A DNA stretch of 32,412 nt from Cupriavidus basilensis OR16 (GTDB lineage: Bacteria; Pseudomonadota; Gammaproteobacteria; Burkholderiales; Burkholderiaceae), in NCBI RefSeq assembly GCF_000243095.1, contig NZ_AHJE01000085.1, forward strand, positions 1-32,412. Reading direction: 5' to 3'. Below, in pieces: positions 8,769 through 16,736 of this stretch. Below the pieces are notes generated by a model. That model did not search any database, had not been told where the DNA came from, and saw only the letters and a list, made by a program, of their open reading frames with translations. The position numbers and the translations under genes were made by a program. Each line of letters opens with the position of its first letter. Position 1 is the stretch's first letter.

Positions 8769-8852
8769 GCCAGGCGGTCAATCCCACCAACGGCTGCGCT
8801 CCAGATAGAATTGAAGCGAACCCGGCCGGAGCCGGAACCGATCGACAAGGCT

Positions 8853-9407
8853 ATGGAACTGATCAACCGATACCTGCCGCAATATCAATTTGAAGAAGTT
8901 CACGGTCGTCATATCCCGGCATCTCCCGGCCGCGTGCTGGATATCGTGACCCAACCCCATGTTTTCGACGATCCCGTGGCCCGCAGCCTTATCACGTTGC
9001 GCGAGATGCCAAACCGGTTGGCCGGCCGGCTGGGTTTTCCCTCGGCGCTGAAGCACAGCCCCGCATTCGGGTTGTCGAACTTTACAAATCTTGGCAGAGA
9101 CGGAGATCGAGAGCTGGCATTCGGGCTGGCCGGGCGTTTTTGGCGCACCGATTTCGGCCTTGTCTCCGTGCCGGATCCCGAGGCCTTCGCTACGCTGGAT
9201 CCTATGGGGATTGCCAAGCTAGTCATGAATTTCACGGCGGAGGACGTGGGCCAGGGAACGAAATTGACGACTCGGACACGCGTCTGGTGTCGGGACGATG
9301 CGGTTCGACAACGCTTCAATGTCTACTGGTTGTTGATTCGCCCGGCGAGCGGGCTGATACGCCATCGTTTGCTGAGTCGCGTCTATCGCGCATCTGACCG
9401 CGGCTGA
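8853..9407 (+). CDS. Conserved hypothetical protein, possibly SRPBCC-like
   Basis: Protein of 184 residues, not assigned to a family with certainty. It begins MELINRYLPQYQFEE and contains an invariant-looking core LAFGLAGRFWRTDFGL, a later strand LVMNFTAEDVGQGTKLTTRTRVWC, and a basic tail RPASGLIRHRLLSRVYR. Alternating strands with a long closing helix resemble the helix-grip (START/SRPBCC) fold, but this is an impression from sequence pattern only. No signal peptide or membrane segment is seen. The ATG at 8853 is chosen because the conserved part starts there; the ribosome binding site (AAGG, 2 bp away) is poor. The upstream in-frame codons overlap the dehydrogenase remnant on the other strand. 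Confidence 0.75.
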   Translation: MELINRYLPQYQFEEVHGRHIPASPGRVLDIVTQPHVFDDPVARSLITLREMPNRLAGRLGFPSALKHSPAFGLSNFTNLGRDGDRELAFGLAGRFWRTDFGLVSVPDPEAFATLDPMGIAKLVMNFTAEDVGQGTKLTTRTRVWCRDDAVRQRFNVYWLLIRPASGLIRHRLLSRVYRASDRG

Positions 9408-9469
9408 TTGATACTCCGCCGTTAGGTCTCGCCGCGGGGGCGTTCGGGCGATCGCTTTACGCATGAAGC

Positions 9470-9988
9470 CTATGCCCGGGCACACTTGATGACCGTATCG
9501 AGCGTGCGAGTGGTGATGTCCTTCCCGAACGAGCGTTCGAGCAGGCGCATGAACACGGGGCCTTTCTTCGGGTCAGGCACGTAGGCGCTGAAGACCTCCG
9601 TGGCGTTGGCCTTGACGATGCTTGCGCCGTCGTGCTCTATGGGCAGCTTCACGTCTGGCGACACCGGGCTGCGCAGAAAGGTGACAACCCGCTTGGCCGA
9701 AGGCGCAAGGCTGAACTCGGCGAAGGGGTCCGAGTCGATGAGGTCCTGGAGATAGCGGGCCGGCCGGACGTAGGTGTCGAAGCTGCGGCCCAGTTCAGAT
9801 TGCATCGCCTTCTCGGCCCGTCGCTCCAGGCTGGCCAGTGACGACGATTGCGCGTTGAACACGACGTTCCCGCTAGAGAGCAAGGTTTTCACTTCGGAGA
9901 AGCCCGCCGCCTCGAAGCAGCGCTTGAGTTCGGTCATCCGGGCGTTCATCGGGCTGACGCCGCGAAGAAAGGCAACGTATCGGGACAT
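9470..9988 (-). CDS. DUF1697 family protein
   Basis: Protein of 172 residues with the DUF1697 signature start MSRYVAFLRGVSPMNARMTELKRCFEAAGF, followed by VKTLLSSGNVVF and the AYVPDPKKGP region near the C terminus. The length is typical for this small cytosolic family, whose biochemical role is unknown. It stands alone: the neighbouring gene upstream is a GST in the same orientation about 110 bp away, and the gene on the other side is convergent. No operon or regulatory signal was recognised. Confidence 0.9.
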   Translation of the reverse strand: MSRYVAFLRGVSPMNARMTELKRCFEAAGFSEVKTLLSSGNVVFNAQSSSLASLERRAEKAMQSELGRSFDTYVRPARYLQDLIDSDPFAEFSLAPSAKRVVTFLRSPVSPDVKLPIEHDGASIVKANATEVFSAYVPDPKKGPVFMRLLERSFGKDITTRTLDTVIKCARA

Positions 9989-10100
9989 GGCTATCTTGTA
10001 ATAGTTGGCGAACCGCCCCGCATCTTGCGGTCAACGGCAAATGCAGGGCGACGTTCCACCGCGCCGGTTGGACGGTGATAGACGAGCGCCGGCCAGCGGT

Positions 10101-10709
10101 TCAGCACACCGCGCCGTTGACAATCTCCCACTGACCTGCTGTGTAGTCTACTAGCCTGGTCGGTACCGGATCGCCATTCAGGATGAGGCGATTAAGCATT
10201 AACGCCAGATCCGTATCGGCGATGCACCATGGCCCAAAGAGATTTGGTGCATTTCCGCAGAGCAAAGCCTCGGCCGCAGCAAACAACTTCTGGGCCGCAG
10301 CGCGGGCCGCAGGGGTAAGCGGCGCGCCTGGCACCCCGTAGAACACCACCTCCGTTGAGCGCTCCTGTCTGATGGGCATCAGATCGCTGCGCAGCCAAGC
10401 TTGCACTTGGCGTGCTCTCGCACGAAGGTATCTGTCTTGTGGATAGACGAGGGTTTCCGGGAATGCCTCGTCAAGGTATTCGGTGATTGCCGACGACTCG
10501 GACAAGGCGAAGTTTCCATGCGTCAGCGTGGGTACGCGCTGCGTCAACGACTTTGCTGCATAGCTCGCGTCATGATTCGCGCGACTGCCGAGGTCCACAG
10601 TCGAAAGGTCAAACGGCAATCGCTTTTCGTGAAGCGCCACAAAAACCGACATGGCGTAGGGGCTCGCAAACTGAGCATCGGTATATAGGCGAAGACCGTT
10701 TTCCTGCAA
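10101..10709 (-). CDS. Glutathione S-transferase, YfcF-like
   Basis: Cytosolic transferase of 202 residues. The thioredoxin-like N-terminal domain has LRLYTDAQFASPYAMSVFVAL, then the cis-proline QRVPTLTHG and the glutathione-contact ALSESSAITEYLDE, followed by an all-helical C-terminal domain with WLRSDLMPIRQER and CIADTDLALML. The start is an unusual TTG at 10709, supported by AAGGAG six bases upstream and by the expected position of the first strand. The C terminus (QWEIVNGAVC) is shorter than the usual final helix of YfcF relatives, so the last codons may have been changed by a frameshift. It is divergent from the MarR gene, and a MarR-type operator lies in the shared intergenic region. 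Confidence 0.85.
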   Translation of the reverse strand: MQENGLRLYTDAQFASPYAMSVFVALHEKRLPFDLSTVDLGSRANHDASYAAKSLTQRVPTLTHGNFALSESSAITEYLDEAFPETLVYPQDRYLRARARQVQAWLRSDLMPIRQERSTEVVFYGVPGAPLTPAARAAAQKLFAAAEALLCGNAPNLFGPWCIADTDLALMLNRLILNGDPVPTRLVDYTAGQWEIVNGAVC

Positions 10710-10855
10710 AGTGCTCTCCTTGGCGGCTACGTTCGTGCGGAGCCTCGATGATATACGGCGAGTGACCGCTTTCGGTGCGTCGATGGAGTCGACAGCGCTT
10801 CATTGCCGTGACCGGCCAGAGTCGGGGTAATGTTGACACCGGGCACGTGATAAAA

Positions 10856-10867
10856 TTCGCATGTGAA
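10856..10867. promoter_or_regulatory. MarR-type operator upstream of marR (site 1)
   Basis: TTCGCATGTGAA differs at one position from the perfect palindrome TTCGCATGCGAA found twice at the enoyl-CoA hydratase promoter. It lies 29 bp before the MarR start and downstream of TTGACA (10833-10838), overlapping the likely -10 region. This fits autorepression, and it is also in the region shared with the divergent GST gene. Confidence 0.65.
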
Positions 10868-10896
10868 CTAAATGACATCCTTTATCTGGCACAGAC

Positions 10897-11331
10897 ATGG
10901 AGCACCGGCTCGTCTATCTATTGAATGTCGGCCAGCGTCGACTGCAGCGGTGGTCGCAAGCGCGCACGGCCGCGGGGGGCGTGACAGCGACCCAGGCTGG
11001 GCTGCTTTTCTTTCTGGGCGAGAACGACGGCTCGCTGATGGGCGAGGCCGCAGCAGCGCTGGATCTGGGCGCACCCGGGATGAGCGGTCTGGCTGACAGG
11101 ACCGAAAGGGCAGGCCTGATCGAGCGCCGGCCGGACGAGACCGATCGCCGTGCATCGCGCCTATGGCTGACGGAGGCAGGGCGCTCGGCTCGCCAGCGTT
11201 CCAAGGCTGGCATGAAGGAATTGAATGCCAAACTGACCGAAGATTTCACCGCGGCCGAGATCAGCGTGGTAGCGCGGTGGCTGACCAGCTTGCAGACGAA
11301 ATTTCCGGCCACCGACGAGGGCGAGGTGTAG
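10897..11331 (+). CDS. MarR-family transcriptional regulator
   Basis: Dimeric winged-helix repressor of 144 residues. The DNA-binding core spans about residues 25-100, with TATQAGLLFFLGENDG, LGAPGMSGLADRTERAGLIERRPDETDRRASRLWLTEAG as recognition helix and wing, flanked by helical dimerisation ends. ATG at 10897 is the natural start. It is convergent with the enoyl-CoA hydratase gene and divergent from a GST. The same 12-bp palindrome occurs upstream of this gene and in two copies upstream of the hydratase, so it probably represses both itself and the hydratase. The ligand is likely a CoA thioester or aromatic acid, as for many MarR proteins beside hydratases; that is inferred. Confidence 0.92.
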   Translation: MEHRLVYLLNVGQRRLQRWSQARTAAGGVTATQAGLLFFLGENDGSLMGEAAAALDLGAPGMSGLADRTERAGLIERRPDETDRRASRLWLTEAGRSARQRSKAGMKELNAKLTEDFTAAEISVVARWLTSLQTKFPATDEGEV

Positions 11332-11364
11332 CCTGGGCAGCGGCCGGATAGCGGGGCACTCGAT

Positions 11365-12108
11365 TTACTGCAGGGCGGCCTTGGTGAAGTCCGGTTTGCG
11401 CTTCTCGGCAAAGGCCAGGAATGCTTCCTTGGCTTCGGCACTGGCCAGCCGCTCCTCGAACCTGGCGGTTTCGCTGTTCATCTGCGAGATCAGTTTCTCG
11501 GCGTCGCGCATGAGCTTTTTCATTGCGCTAAGGGAGCCGGCGGGCCTGGCGGCAATCTTTTCGGCCATCAGGCGCGCCTCCACCCGCAGTTGGTCATTGG
11601 CGCAAACCTTGTTCGCGATGCCCCATGCCACGGCGGTTTGCGCGTCAAGCGGCTCGCCCAGCGCGAACATCTCGAAGGCCCTGGCGTGCCCGATGCGCAG
11701 GGGAAGCAGGTAGCTTGAAGCCGCCTCTGGAACAAGGGCAAGGTTGACGAAGGGCGTGATCAGTTGCGCGTCCTGCGCGGTGCCGACGCCGACGGCCTTG
11801 CCGTTGACAGCGGCGACAATCGGTACTGTCGAGTTGGCAAGGGCGCGCAGAAAGCGCTGCACGTGGCGTTCGCCGGGGCCATTTCCTGCCGCTATCGCTG
11901 CGAATTCTCCCACATCATTGCCCGCCGTAAAGATGTCCCCGTCGCCTTGCAGCAGCAATACCCGGATATTGCGGTCCTGCTGTGCCTGCTCGATCGTGTC
12001 GGCGAGTGCGCCGTACATCTCGTTGGTCAACGCATTCTTCTTGTCAGGCCGGGCAAGCGTAATAGTCTGAACACCGCTGGCAAGGTCGACACGAATTTCC
12101 GAGGTCAT
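11365..12108 (-). CDS. Enoyl-CoA hydratase/isomerase family protein
   Basis: Crotonase-fold enzyme of 247 residues acting on acyl-CoA thioesters. The first oxyanion-hole segment is FTAGNDVGEF, the second is NGKAVGVGTAQDAQL, and the family segment ALVPEAASSYLLPLRIG holds a Glu at the usual acid position. The C-terminal helix carries EERLASAEAKEAFLAFAEKRKPDF. The start at 12108 is set by GGAGA seven to eight bases upstream; an in-frame start at 12165 would lie in the operator region. The promoter carries two perfect MarR-type palindromes flanking a likely -10. The precise reaction (hydratase or isomerase) cannot be told from sequence. Confidence 0.92.
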   Translation of the reverse strand: MTSEIRVDLASGVQTITLARPDKKNALTNEMYGALADTIEQAQQDRNIRVLLLQGDGDIFTAGNDVGEFAAIAAGNGPGERHVQRFLRALANSTVPIVAAVNGKAVGVGTAQDAQLITPFVNLALVPEAASSYLLPLRIGHARAFEMFALGEPLDAQTAVAWGIANKVCANDQLRVEARLMAEKIAARPAGSLSAMKKLMRDAEKLISQMNSETARFEERLASAEAKEAFLAFAEKRKPDFTKAALQ

Positions 12109-12158
12109 GGTAAGTCTCCAGGTGGGTAGCGCAATGCCGTGCAGGCACTCAAAGTAAT

Positions 12159-12170
12159 TTCGCATGCGAA
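12159..12170. promoter_or_regulatory. MarR-type operator at the enoyl-CoA hydratase promoter (site 2)
   Basis: Perfect 12-bp palindrome TTCGCATGCGAA, 51 bp upstream of the hydratase start. Its centre is 22 bp, about two helical turns, from the next copy, so two dimers could bind the same DNA face. It lies just downstream of the likely -10. Confidence 0.75.
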
Positions 12171-12197
12171 GTATATATGATTCGCATGCGAAGTAAA
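12170..12197 (-). promoter_or_regulatory. Likely promoter of the enoyl-CoA hydratase gene
   Basis: On the minus strand TTTACT (12197-12192) and TATACT (12175-12170) are separated by 16 bp. The -10 is enclosed between the two MarR palindromes, so binding would block RNA polymerase. The boxes are read by eye. Confidence 0.5.
12181..12192. promoter_or_regulatory. MarR-type operator at the enoyl-CoA hydratase promoter (site 3)
   Basis: Second perfect copy of TTCGCATGCGAA, overlapping the -35 end of the likely promoter. Together with site 2 it would bracket the -10 hexamer. Confidence 0.75.
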
Positions 12198-12264
12198 GCG
12201 CGGGCCCGCTTCAGTGCGTCGGAAGCATCCTGGATGCGGAGTTCATTGCGGAACGCCGTGCGTA

Positions 12265-12852
12265 TCAGAGGAACGGCGCTATATTCGCCATCGCGCGCGT
12301 CACGTAGACCTCCTTCTCTCCCACTGGCGCCACATAGTGAATCGCGCTACGTGCAGCCTCGACGCCTGCCAGACGTGCGATGAACCAGGCCGCCAGATAC
12401 TGCGACGACAGGCAGCCGCCGGCAGTCGCGACATTTCCCTTGGCCACGAATGGCTGATTGAGCACGGCCACACCTGCCTCCTCGACCCACGGCTTGGTGG
12501 TCAGGTCCGTGCAGGCTGGAACGTCGTCCAGCAGGCCCAGCTTGGCAAGCATGAGGGTTCCCGAGCACTGCGCGCCCAGCAACTGGCGCGATGTGTCGAA
12601 CCTCAGTTGCGACATCAACGTGGCATCAGCGACAACGTCCCGGGTCCGTACCCCGCTGCCCACCAGCACGGCGTCCGCGTCGCATGCGTCCTTTAGCGAC
12701 GCTTGCGCCTCCATCACCACACCGTTCATCGAACGCACCTTGCCCGCCGGACTGGCGATCGACACCCGCCAGCCGGGTTGCTTGACCCGGTTGAGGATGC
12801 CGAGCGCGATCAGGGAGTCGAGTTCGTTGAAGCCTTCAAAGGTCAGGATCCC
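12265..12852 (-). CDS. DJ-1/PfpI family protein lacking its native start
   Basis: Class I glutamine amidotransferase-like fold, about 195 residues. The conserved part starts at GILTFEGFNELDSLIALGIL, continues with ADAVLVGSGVRTRD and the nucleophile elbow GAQCSGTLMLAKLG (Cys), then TDLTTKPWVEEAG and GNVATAGGCLSSQYLAAW, and ends AMANIAPFL. In this family the protein normally begins with Met one or two residues before GILTF. Here no start codon is found there: the frame runs straight on into antisense of the neighbouring MocR gene, where the first usable codon is a TTG at 12933. The 5' end and promoter appear to have been removed by a deletion (see the MocR entry). The reading frame is otherwise intact, so expression is doubtful. 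Confidence 0.75.
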   Translation of the reverse strand, partial: GILTFEGFNELDSLIALGILNRVKQPGWRVSIASPAGKVRSMNGVVMEAQASLKDACDADAVLVGSGVRTRDVVADATLMSQLRFDTSRQLLGAQCSGTLMLAKLGLLDDVPACTDLTTKPWVEEAGVAVLNQPFVAKGNVATAGGCLSSQYLAAWFIARLAGVEAARSAIHYVAPVGEKEVYVTRAMANIAPFL

Positions 12853-12857
12853 AACCC

Positions 12858-14177
12858 CGATACAAGCAACTGGTCGACCGTCTCGCGGCCGATATCCGTG
12901 CGCGGCGGCTGCGTCCCGGGACGCGACTGCCAACGCACCGCGATCTCGCGGCTCGCGAAGGACTGGCGCTGGTCACGGCCACGCGCGTCTACGCGGAGTT
13001 GCAAGCGATGGGGCTGGTGAGCGGAGAAGCCGGTCGCGGCACGTTCGTCAAGGAGCCGCTCCCTCGCGGACAAGGCATTGACCTGCATGCCTGGAGCGCT
13101 GACACGGTAGACCTGACCTTCAACTATCCCTCGTTGCCGGATCAGGCAGACCTTCTCCGCGCAGCGCTGCGCCAGCTCGCAGCCGCCGGCGACCTGGAGG
13201 CCCTGCTTCGATACCAGCCCCACGGCGGGCGCGAGCACGAGCGAGCGACGGTGGCGCGCCACCTGGCCAGCCGGGGGCTGGCGGCATCGGCCGAAACCGT
13301 ATTGCTCGTGAGCGGTGCGCAGCACGGGCTGACGACAACCGCCATGGCCTTGCTCGAGCCCGGCGACGTGGTGGCCGTGGACGCGCTGACGTACCCGGGA
13401 TTCAAGCTCGCCGCCGAGGCCAACCGGCTAGAACTCGTGCCAATTCCCGTCGCTGGGCGCGGCCCGGATCTGGACGCATTGGCGGCGCTGTGCAAGCGAC
13501 GGCGAGTGCGCGCCGTGTACGCGATGCCGACGCTCCATAACCCGCTCGGCTGGGTGATGAGCACAACGCGCCGTCGGGAGCTGGTCGCCATAGCTCGGCA
13601 GCACGGACTGATGCTCATCGAGGACGCGGCCTACGCGTTCCTGGCGGAAGGCGCCCCACCTCCTTTGGCATCGCTGGCTCCGGAGACGACGGTCTATGTA
13701 TCGAGCCTGTCGAAGAGTGTCGCCACCGGGCTGCGCGTCGGCTTCGTCTGTGCCCCGCGCGAATGGGTTCCCAGGCTGGAGCGGACCATCCGGGCAACGA
13801 CCTGGAACACCCCGGCAACCATGACGGCTATCGCCTGCGGCTGGATCGAGGACGGCACCGTGGCCAGGCTTGAAGCCGACAAGCGACGGGATGCCACGCT
13901 GCGCCAGGGCCTTGCCGTTGAAGCCCTGGGCGGGCTGAAACGGATCAGCCATCCGGCGTCGTACTTCGTCTGGCTCCCCTTGCCACAGGAGGTTCGGGCA
14001 GACGCGATTGCGGCGGCGTTGATGCGCGAGCATATTTCCGTGTCGACGGCCCACCCGTTCGCGACGTCAGCACATGTGCCTCATGCCATCCGGTTGGCAC
14101 TCGGCTCCGTCAGCCTGTCCACGTTAAAGCGGTCCCTGGAAACGGTGGCCCGTGTTGTCGCCGATCAGGCCTACTGA
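12858..14177 (+). CDS. MocR/PdxR-like GntR-aminotransferase regulator lacking its native start
   Basis: Fusion of a GntR winged helix and a class I aminotransferase-like PLP domain. From 12858 the frame reads RYKQLVDRLAADIRARRLRPG, then THRDLAAREGLALVTATRVYAEL and MGLVSGEAGRGTFV, a complete GntR DNA-binding domain. The large domain has YAMPTLHNPLGWVMS, LIEDAAYAFL and the PLP-lysine segment SLSKSVATGLRVGF. Relatives start only a few residues before RYKQL, yet no ATG, GTG or TTG lies between the in-frame stop at 12828 and this point. The first starts (TTG 12990, ATG 12999) would delete most of the HTH. MocR regulators usually control the adjacent divergent gene, here the PfpI gene; their shared promoter region is gone. 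PLP-sensing is a family property, not shown here. Confidence 0.78.
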   Translation, partial: RYKQLVDRLAADIRARRLRPGTRLPTHRDLAAREGLALVTATRVYAELQAMGLVSGEAGRGTFVKEPLPRGQGIDLHAWSADTVDLTFNYPSLPDQADLLRAALRQLAAAGDLEALLRYQPHGGREHERATVARHLASRGLAASAETVLLVSGAQHGLTTTAMALLEPGDVVAVDALTYPGFKLAAEANRLELVPIPVAGRGPDLDALAALCKRRRVRAVYAMPTLHNPLGWVMSTTRRRELVAIARQHGLMLIEDAAYAFLAEGAPPPLASLAPETTVYVSSLSKSVATGLRVGFVCAPREWVPRLERTIRATTWNTPATMTAIACGWIEDGTVARLEADKRRDATLRQGLAVEALGGLKRISHPASYFVWLPLPQEVRADAIAAALMREHISVSTAHPFATSAHVPHAIRLALGSVSLSTLKRSLETVARVVADQAY

Positions 14178-14591
14178 CCCACGTGTGCGGCGGCGCAGTC
14201 CGTCAGTCTGGGCATCTGCCGAAGCCGACTCAAGCCATGGCTTGCAGCGCATCCGAGCATCGCGGAGTGTATCCATGACAATTATTTTAATGTACTGATC
14301 ATCGGCTTTACGATGGCGCCATAGCCAAGTTGGCGGCATTGCCCAGGTGGTGGTGCGCGCATCAGCGCTGAAGATTCGTCAGCTTCTGTCGGCAGGGTTT
14401 CTCTGTCCGCAACTTGCGCATGCCGAAATTCCGTGAGGAGGTGGCTGGGACGGCCTCCGCTATTCATCAGGTCAAACATCCGATGCGAAGGGATGTCCTT
14501 AATTGCGTCCATATTCGTCATTTGCGTCGGCGGAAATCCGGACCACAATGGCTTCACGCAGTCACCAACGAACTTCGAACTGGAGCACTTC
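14178..14591. other. Intergenic stretch without recognised genes
   Basis: About 410 bp between the MocR gene and an SDR remnant. It includes an AT-rich patch near 14280-14300, unlike its GC-rich surroundings. Short open frames exist on both strands but none has recognisable motifs. It is probably old intergenic DNA plus decayed coding sequence. Confidence 0.5.
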
Positions 14592-14732
14592 ATGACGCAA
14601 GCACATCAGGGTACGGCGCTCATTACGGGCGCATCCATGGCCACTGATTTCTGGCAGGCAGGTGGCTTGCCACCCGGGAACCTTAGACGGCTCGCGGCCC
14701 GCGATCCTTTTTCCACCAACTCGCATCACTGA
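14592..14732 (+). pseudogene. Remnant of a short-chain dehydrogenase with a large internal deletion
   Basis: The first 15 codons, MTQAHQGTALITGAS, are the start of an SDR up to the nucleotide-binding TGAS. They are joined directly to ATDFWQAGGLPPGNL, which resembles the region near residue 190 of the same family, and then the frame degenerates to a stop. The gene thus kept its start and a piece of its late region but lost the NAD-binding and catalytic core. It lies 23 bp before the Ohr gene and in the same direction, so it may once have been its operon partner. Confidence 0.6.
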
Positions 14733-14755
14733 GCCGCCGCGGCAAGGAGATCGTC

Positions 14756-15172
14756 ATGACTCGACTCGACAAAGTGTTGTACACGGGCAAGACCCACACC
14801 ACGGGCGGACGTGACGGCGCATCGCGCAGTTCCGACGGACGCCTCGACGTCCGGCTCTCGGCGCCGGGATCGACGGGCGGTGGGACGAATCCCGAGCAGA
14901 TGTTCGCGGCCGGCTGGTCCGCCTGTTTCATCGGCGCCATGGGATTGGCGGCTGCGTCGATGAAAGTCGCGCTACCCGCCGATACCGCCGTCGACGCCGA
15001 GATCGATCTGCGCACCACCGATGGCGCTTACTTTTTGCAAGCGCGGCTGAACGTCAACCTGCCGGGTGTGGAGCGCGAAGTCGCCGAGGCACTCGCGCGC
15101 ATCGCGCACGAGACCTGCCCGTACTCGAAGGCGACGCGCGGGAACATCGATGTGATCATCCGCGTGGTCTGA
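14756..15172 (+). CDS. ohr: Organic hydroperoxide resistance protein (Ohr/OsmC family)
   Basis: Thiol peroxidase of 138 residues that reduces organic hydroperoxides in the cytosol. The two redox cysteines are at 57 (AAGWSACFIGAM) and 121 (HETCPYSKATRGN), with the conserved N-terminal VLYTGKTHTTGGRDG and the TNPEQMFAAG segment. The length is typical. The start follows CAAGGAG with a 6-bp spacer. Ohr genes are often controlled by a MarR-type OhrR regulator, but none is adjacent; the nearest MarR is 3.4 kb away and its operator is not seen here. Confidence 0.93.
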   Translation: MTRLDKVLYTGKTHTTGGRDGASRSSDGRLDVRLSAPGSTGGGTNPEQMFAAGWSACFIGAMGLAAASMKVALPADTAVDAEIDLRTTDGAYFLQARLNVNLPGVEREVAEALARIAHETCPYSKATRGNIDVIIRVV

Positions 15173-15179
15173 ATGCGGC

Positions 15180-15311
15180 GATGCGGGCAGTGAACCTTCC
15201 GCCTTACTGTTCGACGCAATCTCAAAGGAGAAACCGAGCAACGGCCCGGTTGTGATCCTGCTGCGCGGATGGCCCTATGACATCCACAGCTTCGCCTCTG
15301 ACCTAAGATGA
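15180..15311 (+). pseudogene. Fragment of an alpha/beta hydrolase
   Basis: A 43-codon open frame holds SNGPVVILLRGWPYDIHSF, the strand and HGWP oxyanion loop of an alpha/beta hydrolase, with the usual His replaced by Arg (LRGWP for LHGWP). It stops immediately afterwards at 15309-15311. Nothing of the nucleophile elbow or the catalytic His remains. It sits between Ohr and the epoxide hydrolase gene, which belongs to the same superfamily but is a different, intact protein. There is no clear start. Confidence 0.55.
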
Positions 15312-15321
15312 AGGAGTCTGA

Positions 15322-16668
15322 ATGAACACGTTCGACAACTCGGTACCGCAAGCGAAACGGCTTACCCGGCGGCACTTTCTTGGCGTCTCCGCCGCAGCAG
15401 CAGGCTATGGCATGGGCCTGACCGTGCTTGCGGGCGAGGCATCGGCTGCGCGGAATTCTGTGGGTCCGGTCGCCGCAGCCGACGCGATCCGTCCGTTCCG
15501 CGTTTCCTTTGCGCAGGAGGCGCTGGTGGATCTGCACCGACGAATTGCCGCAACACGCTGGCCCGCGCGCGAATCCGTCACCGATGAATCGCAGGGTGTC
15601 AGATTGGCGACCATGCAGCAACTAGCCCACTACTGGGCGACACAGCACGATTGGCGCAAAGTTGAAGCCCGGCTGAACGCCTTGCCGCAATTCATGACCA
15701 CCATCGATGGTGTCGACATCCACTTTATCCACGTACGGTCGAAAAACGCCAACGCGCTGCCCGTCATCATCACCCACGGTTGGCCCGGATCGGTGATCGA
15801 GCAGTTGAAGGTGATCGGCCCGCTTACAGATCCGACCGCCCATGGCGGCCAGGCAGCCGATGCGTTCGACGTCGTGATTCCATCGATCCCCGGCTACGGA
15901 TTCTCCGGAAAGCCGACGACGACCGGCTGGGACCCGGTGCGAATCGCGCACGCATGGATCGTGCTGATGCGCCGTCTCGGCTACAAGGAGTTCGTGGCGC
16001 AGGGCGGTGACTGGGGCGATGCCGTGTCGGAGCAGATGGCGCTGATCGCCCCGCCGGAGCTGCTCGGCATTCACGTCAACATGCCCGCGACCGTGCCCGC
16101 CGATGTATCAAGGGCGCTCAAGTATGGTGAGCCCGCGCCCATCGGCCTGTCCGCGGACGAGCAGCATGCATACGGGCAGCTGGATACCTTTTTCAAGCAT
16201 GGCCTCGGGTATGCAATCGAGATGACGAACCGCCCGCAAACGCTTTATGGCGTCGAAGACTCTCCAATCGGTCTGGCCGGCTGGATCCTTGACCACGATG
16301 CTGCCAGTCAATCGCTCATTGCACGGGTGTTCGATGGTCAGGCCGAGGGCCTCTCGCGCGACGATATCCTCGACAACATTACGCTGTACTGGCTAACGAA
16401 AACCGCCATCTCTTCAGCGCGACTCTATTGGGAAAACAAGCTGGCGTTCTTCGATGTCAAGCACGTCACCATCCCGGTCGCCGTCAGCGTCTTTCCAGAC
16501 GAAATCTATGCGGCGCCACGAAGCTGGGCCGAGCGAGCCTATTCAAAGCTCATCCATTACAACCGCCTCGAAAAGGGCGGCCATTTCGCGGCGTGGGAAC
16601 AACCAAAGGCTTTCGCCGAGGAGTTGCGCGCGGGTTTCAGGCCCTTGCGTGCGGGAGTCTCGGTGTAA
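15322..16668 (+). CDS. Epoxide hydrolase (EHN-type alpha/beta hydrolase), Tat-exported
   Basis: Protein of 448 residues. Residues 1-45 form a twin-arginine signal (TRRHFLGVSAAAAG at 15-28, hydrophobic core, then GEASAA), so it is exported folded to the periplasm. The epoxide hydrolase N-terminal domain follows (RPFRVSFAQEALVDLHRRI, TRWPARE). The catalytic domain has oxyanion loop HGWPGS (His 152), nucleophile Asp 230 in GGDWGDAVSEQ, and general base His 421 in KGGHFAAWEQP; a lid Tyr is likely in the IPGYGFS or cap region. AAGGAG lies 5 bp before the ATG. The physiological substrate is unknown; in this family epoxides or esters are hydrolysed via an aspartyl ester. Confidence 0.93.
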   Translation: MNTFDNSVPQAKRLTRRHFLGVSAAAAGYGMGLTVLAGEASAARNSVGPVAAADAIRPFRVSFAQEALVDLHRRIAATRWPARESVTDESQGVRLATMQQLAHYWATQHDWRKVEARLNALPQFMTTIDGVDIHFIHVRSKNANALPVIITHGWPGSVIEQLKVIGPLTDPTAHGGQAADAFDVVIPSIPGYGFSGKPTTTGWDPVRIAHAWIVLMRRLGYKEFVAQGGDWGDAVSEQMALIAPPELLGIHVNMPATVPADVSRALKYGEPAPIGLSADEQHAYGQLDTFFKHGLGYAIEMTNRPQTLYGVEDSPIGLAGWILDHDAASQSLIARVFDGQAEGLSRDDILDNITLYWLTKTAISSARLYWENKLAFFDVKHVTIPVAVSVFPDEIYAAPRSWAERAYSKLIHYNRLEKGGHFAAWEQPKAFAEELRAGFRPLRAGVSV

Positions 16669-16736
16669 AGCGGCTGGCATCGCGCCGGCCAGGCTTTCCT
16701 TTGAGCGACCAGCCCCAGCCAACGAAGATACTCGTC

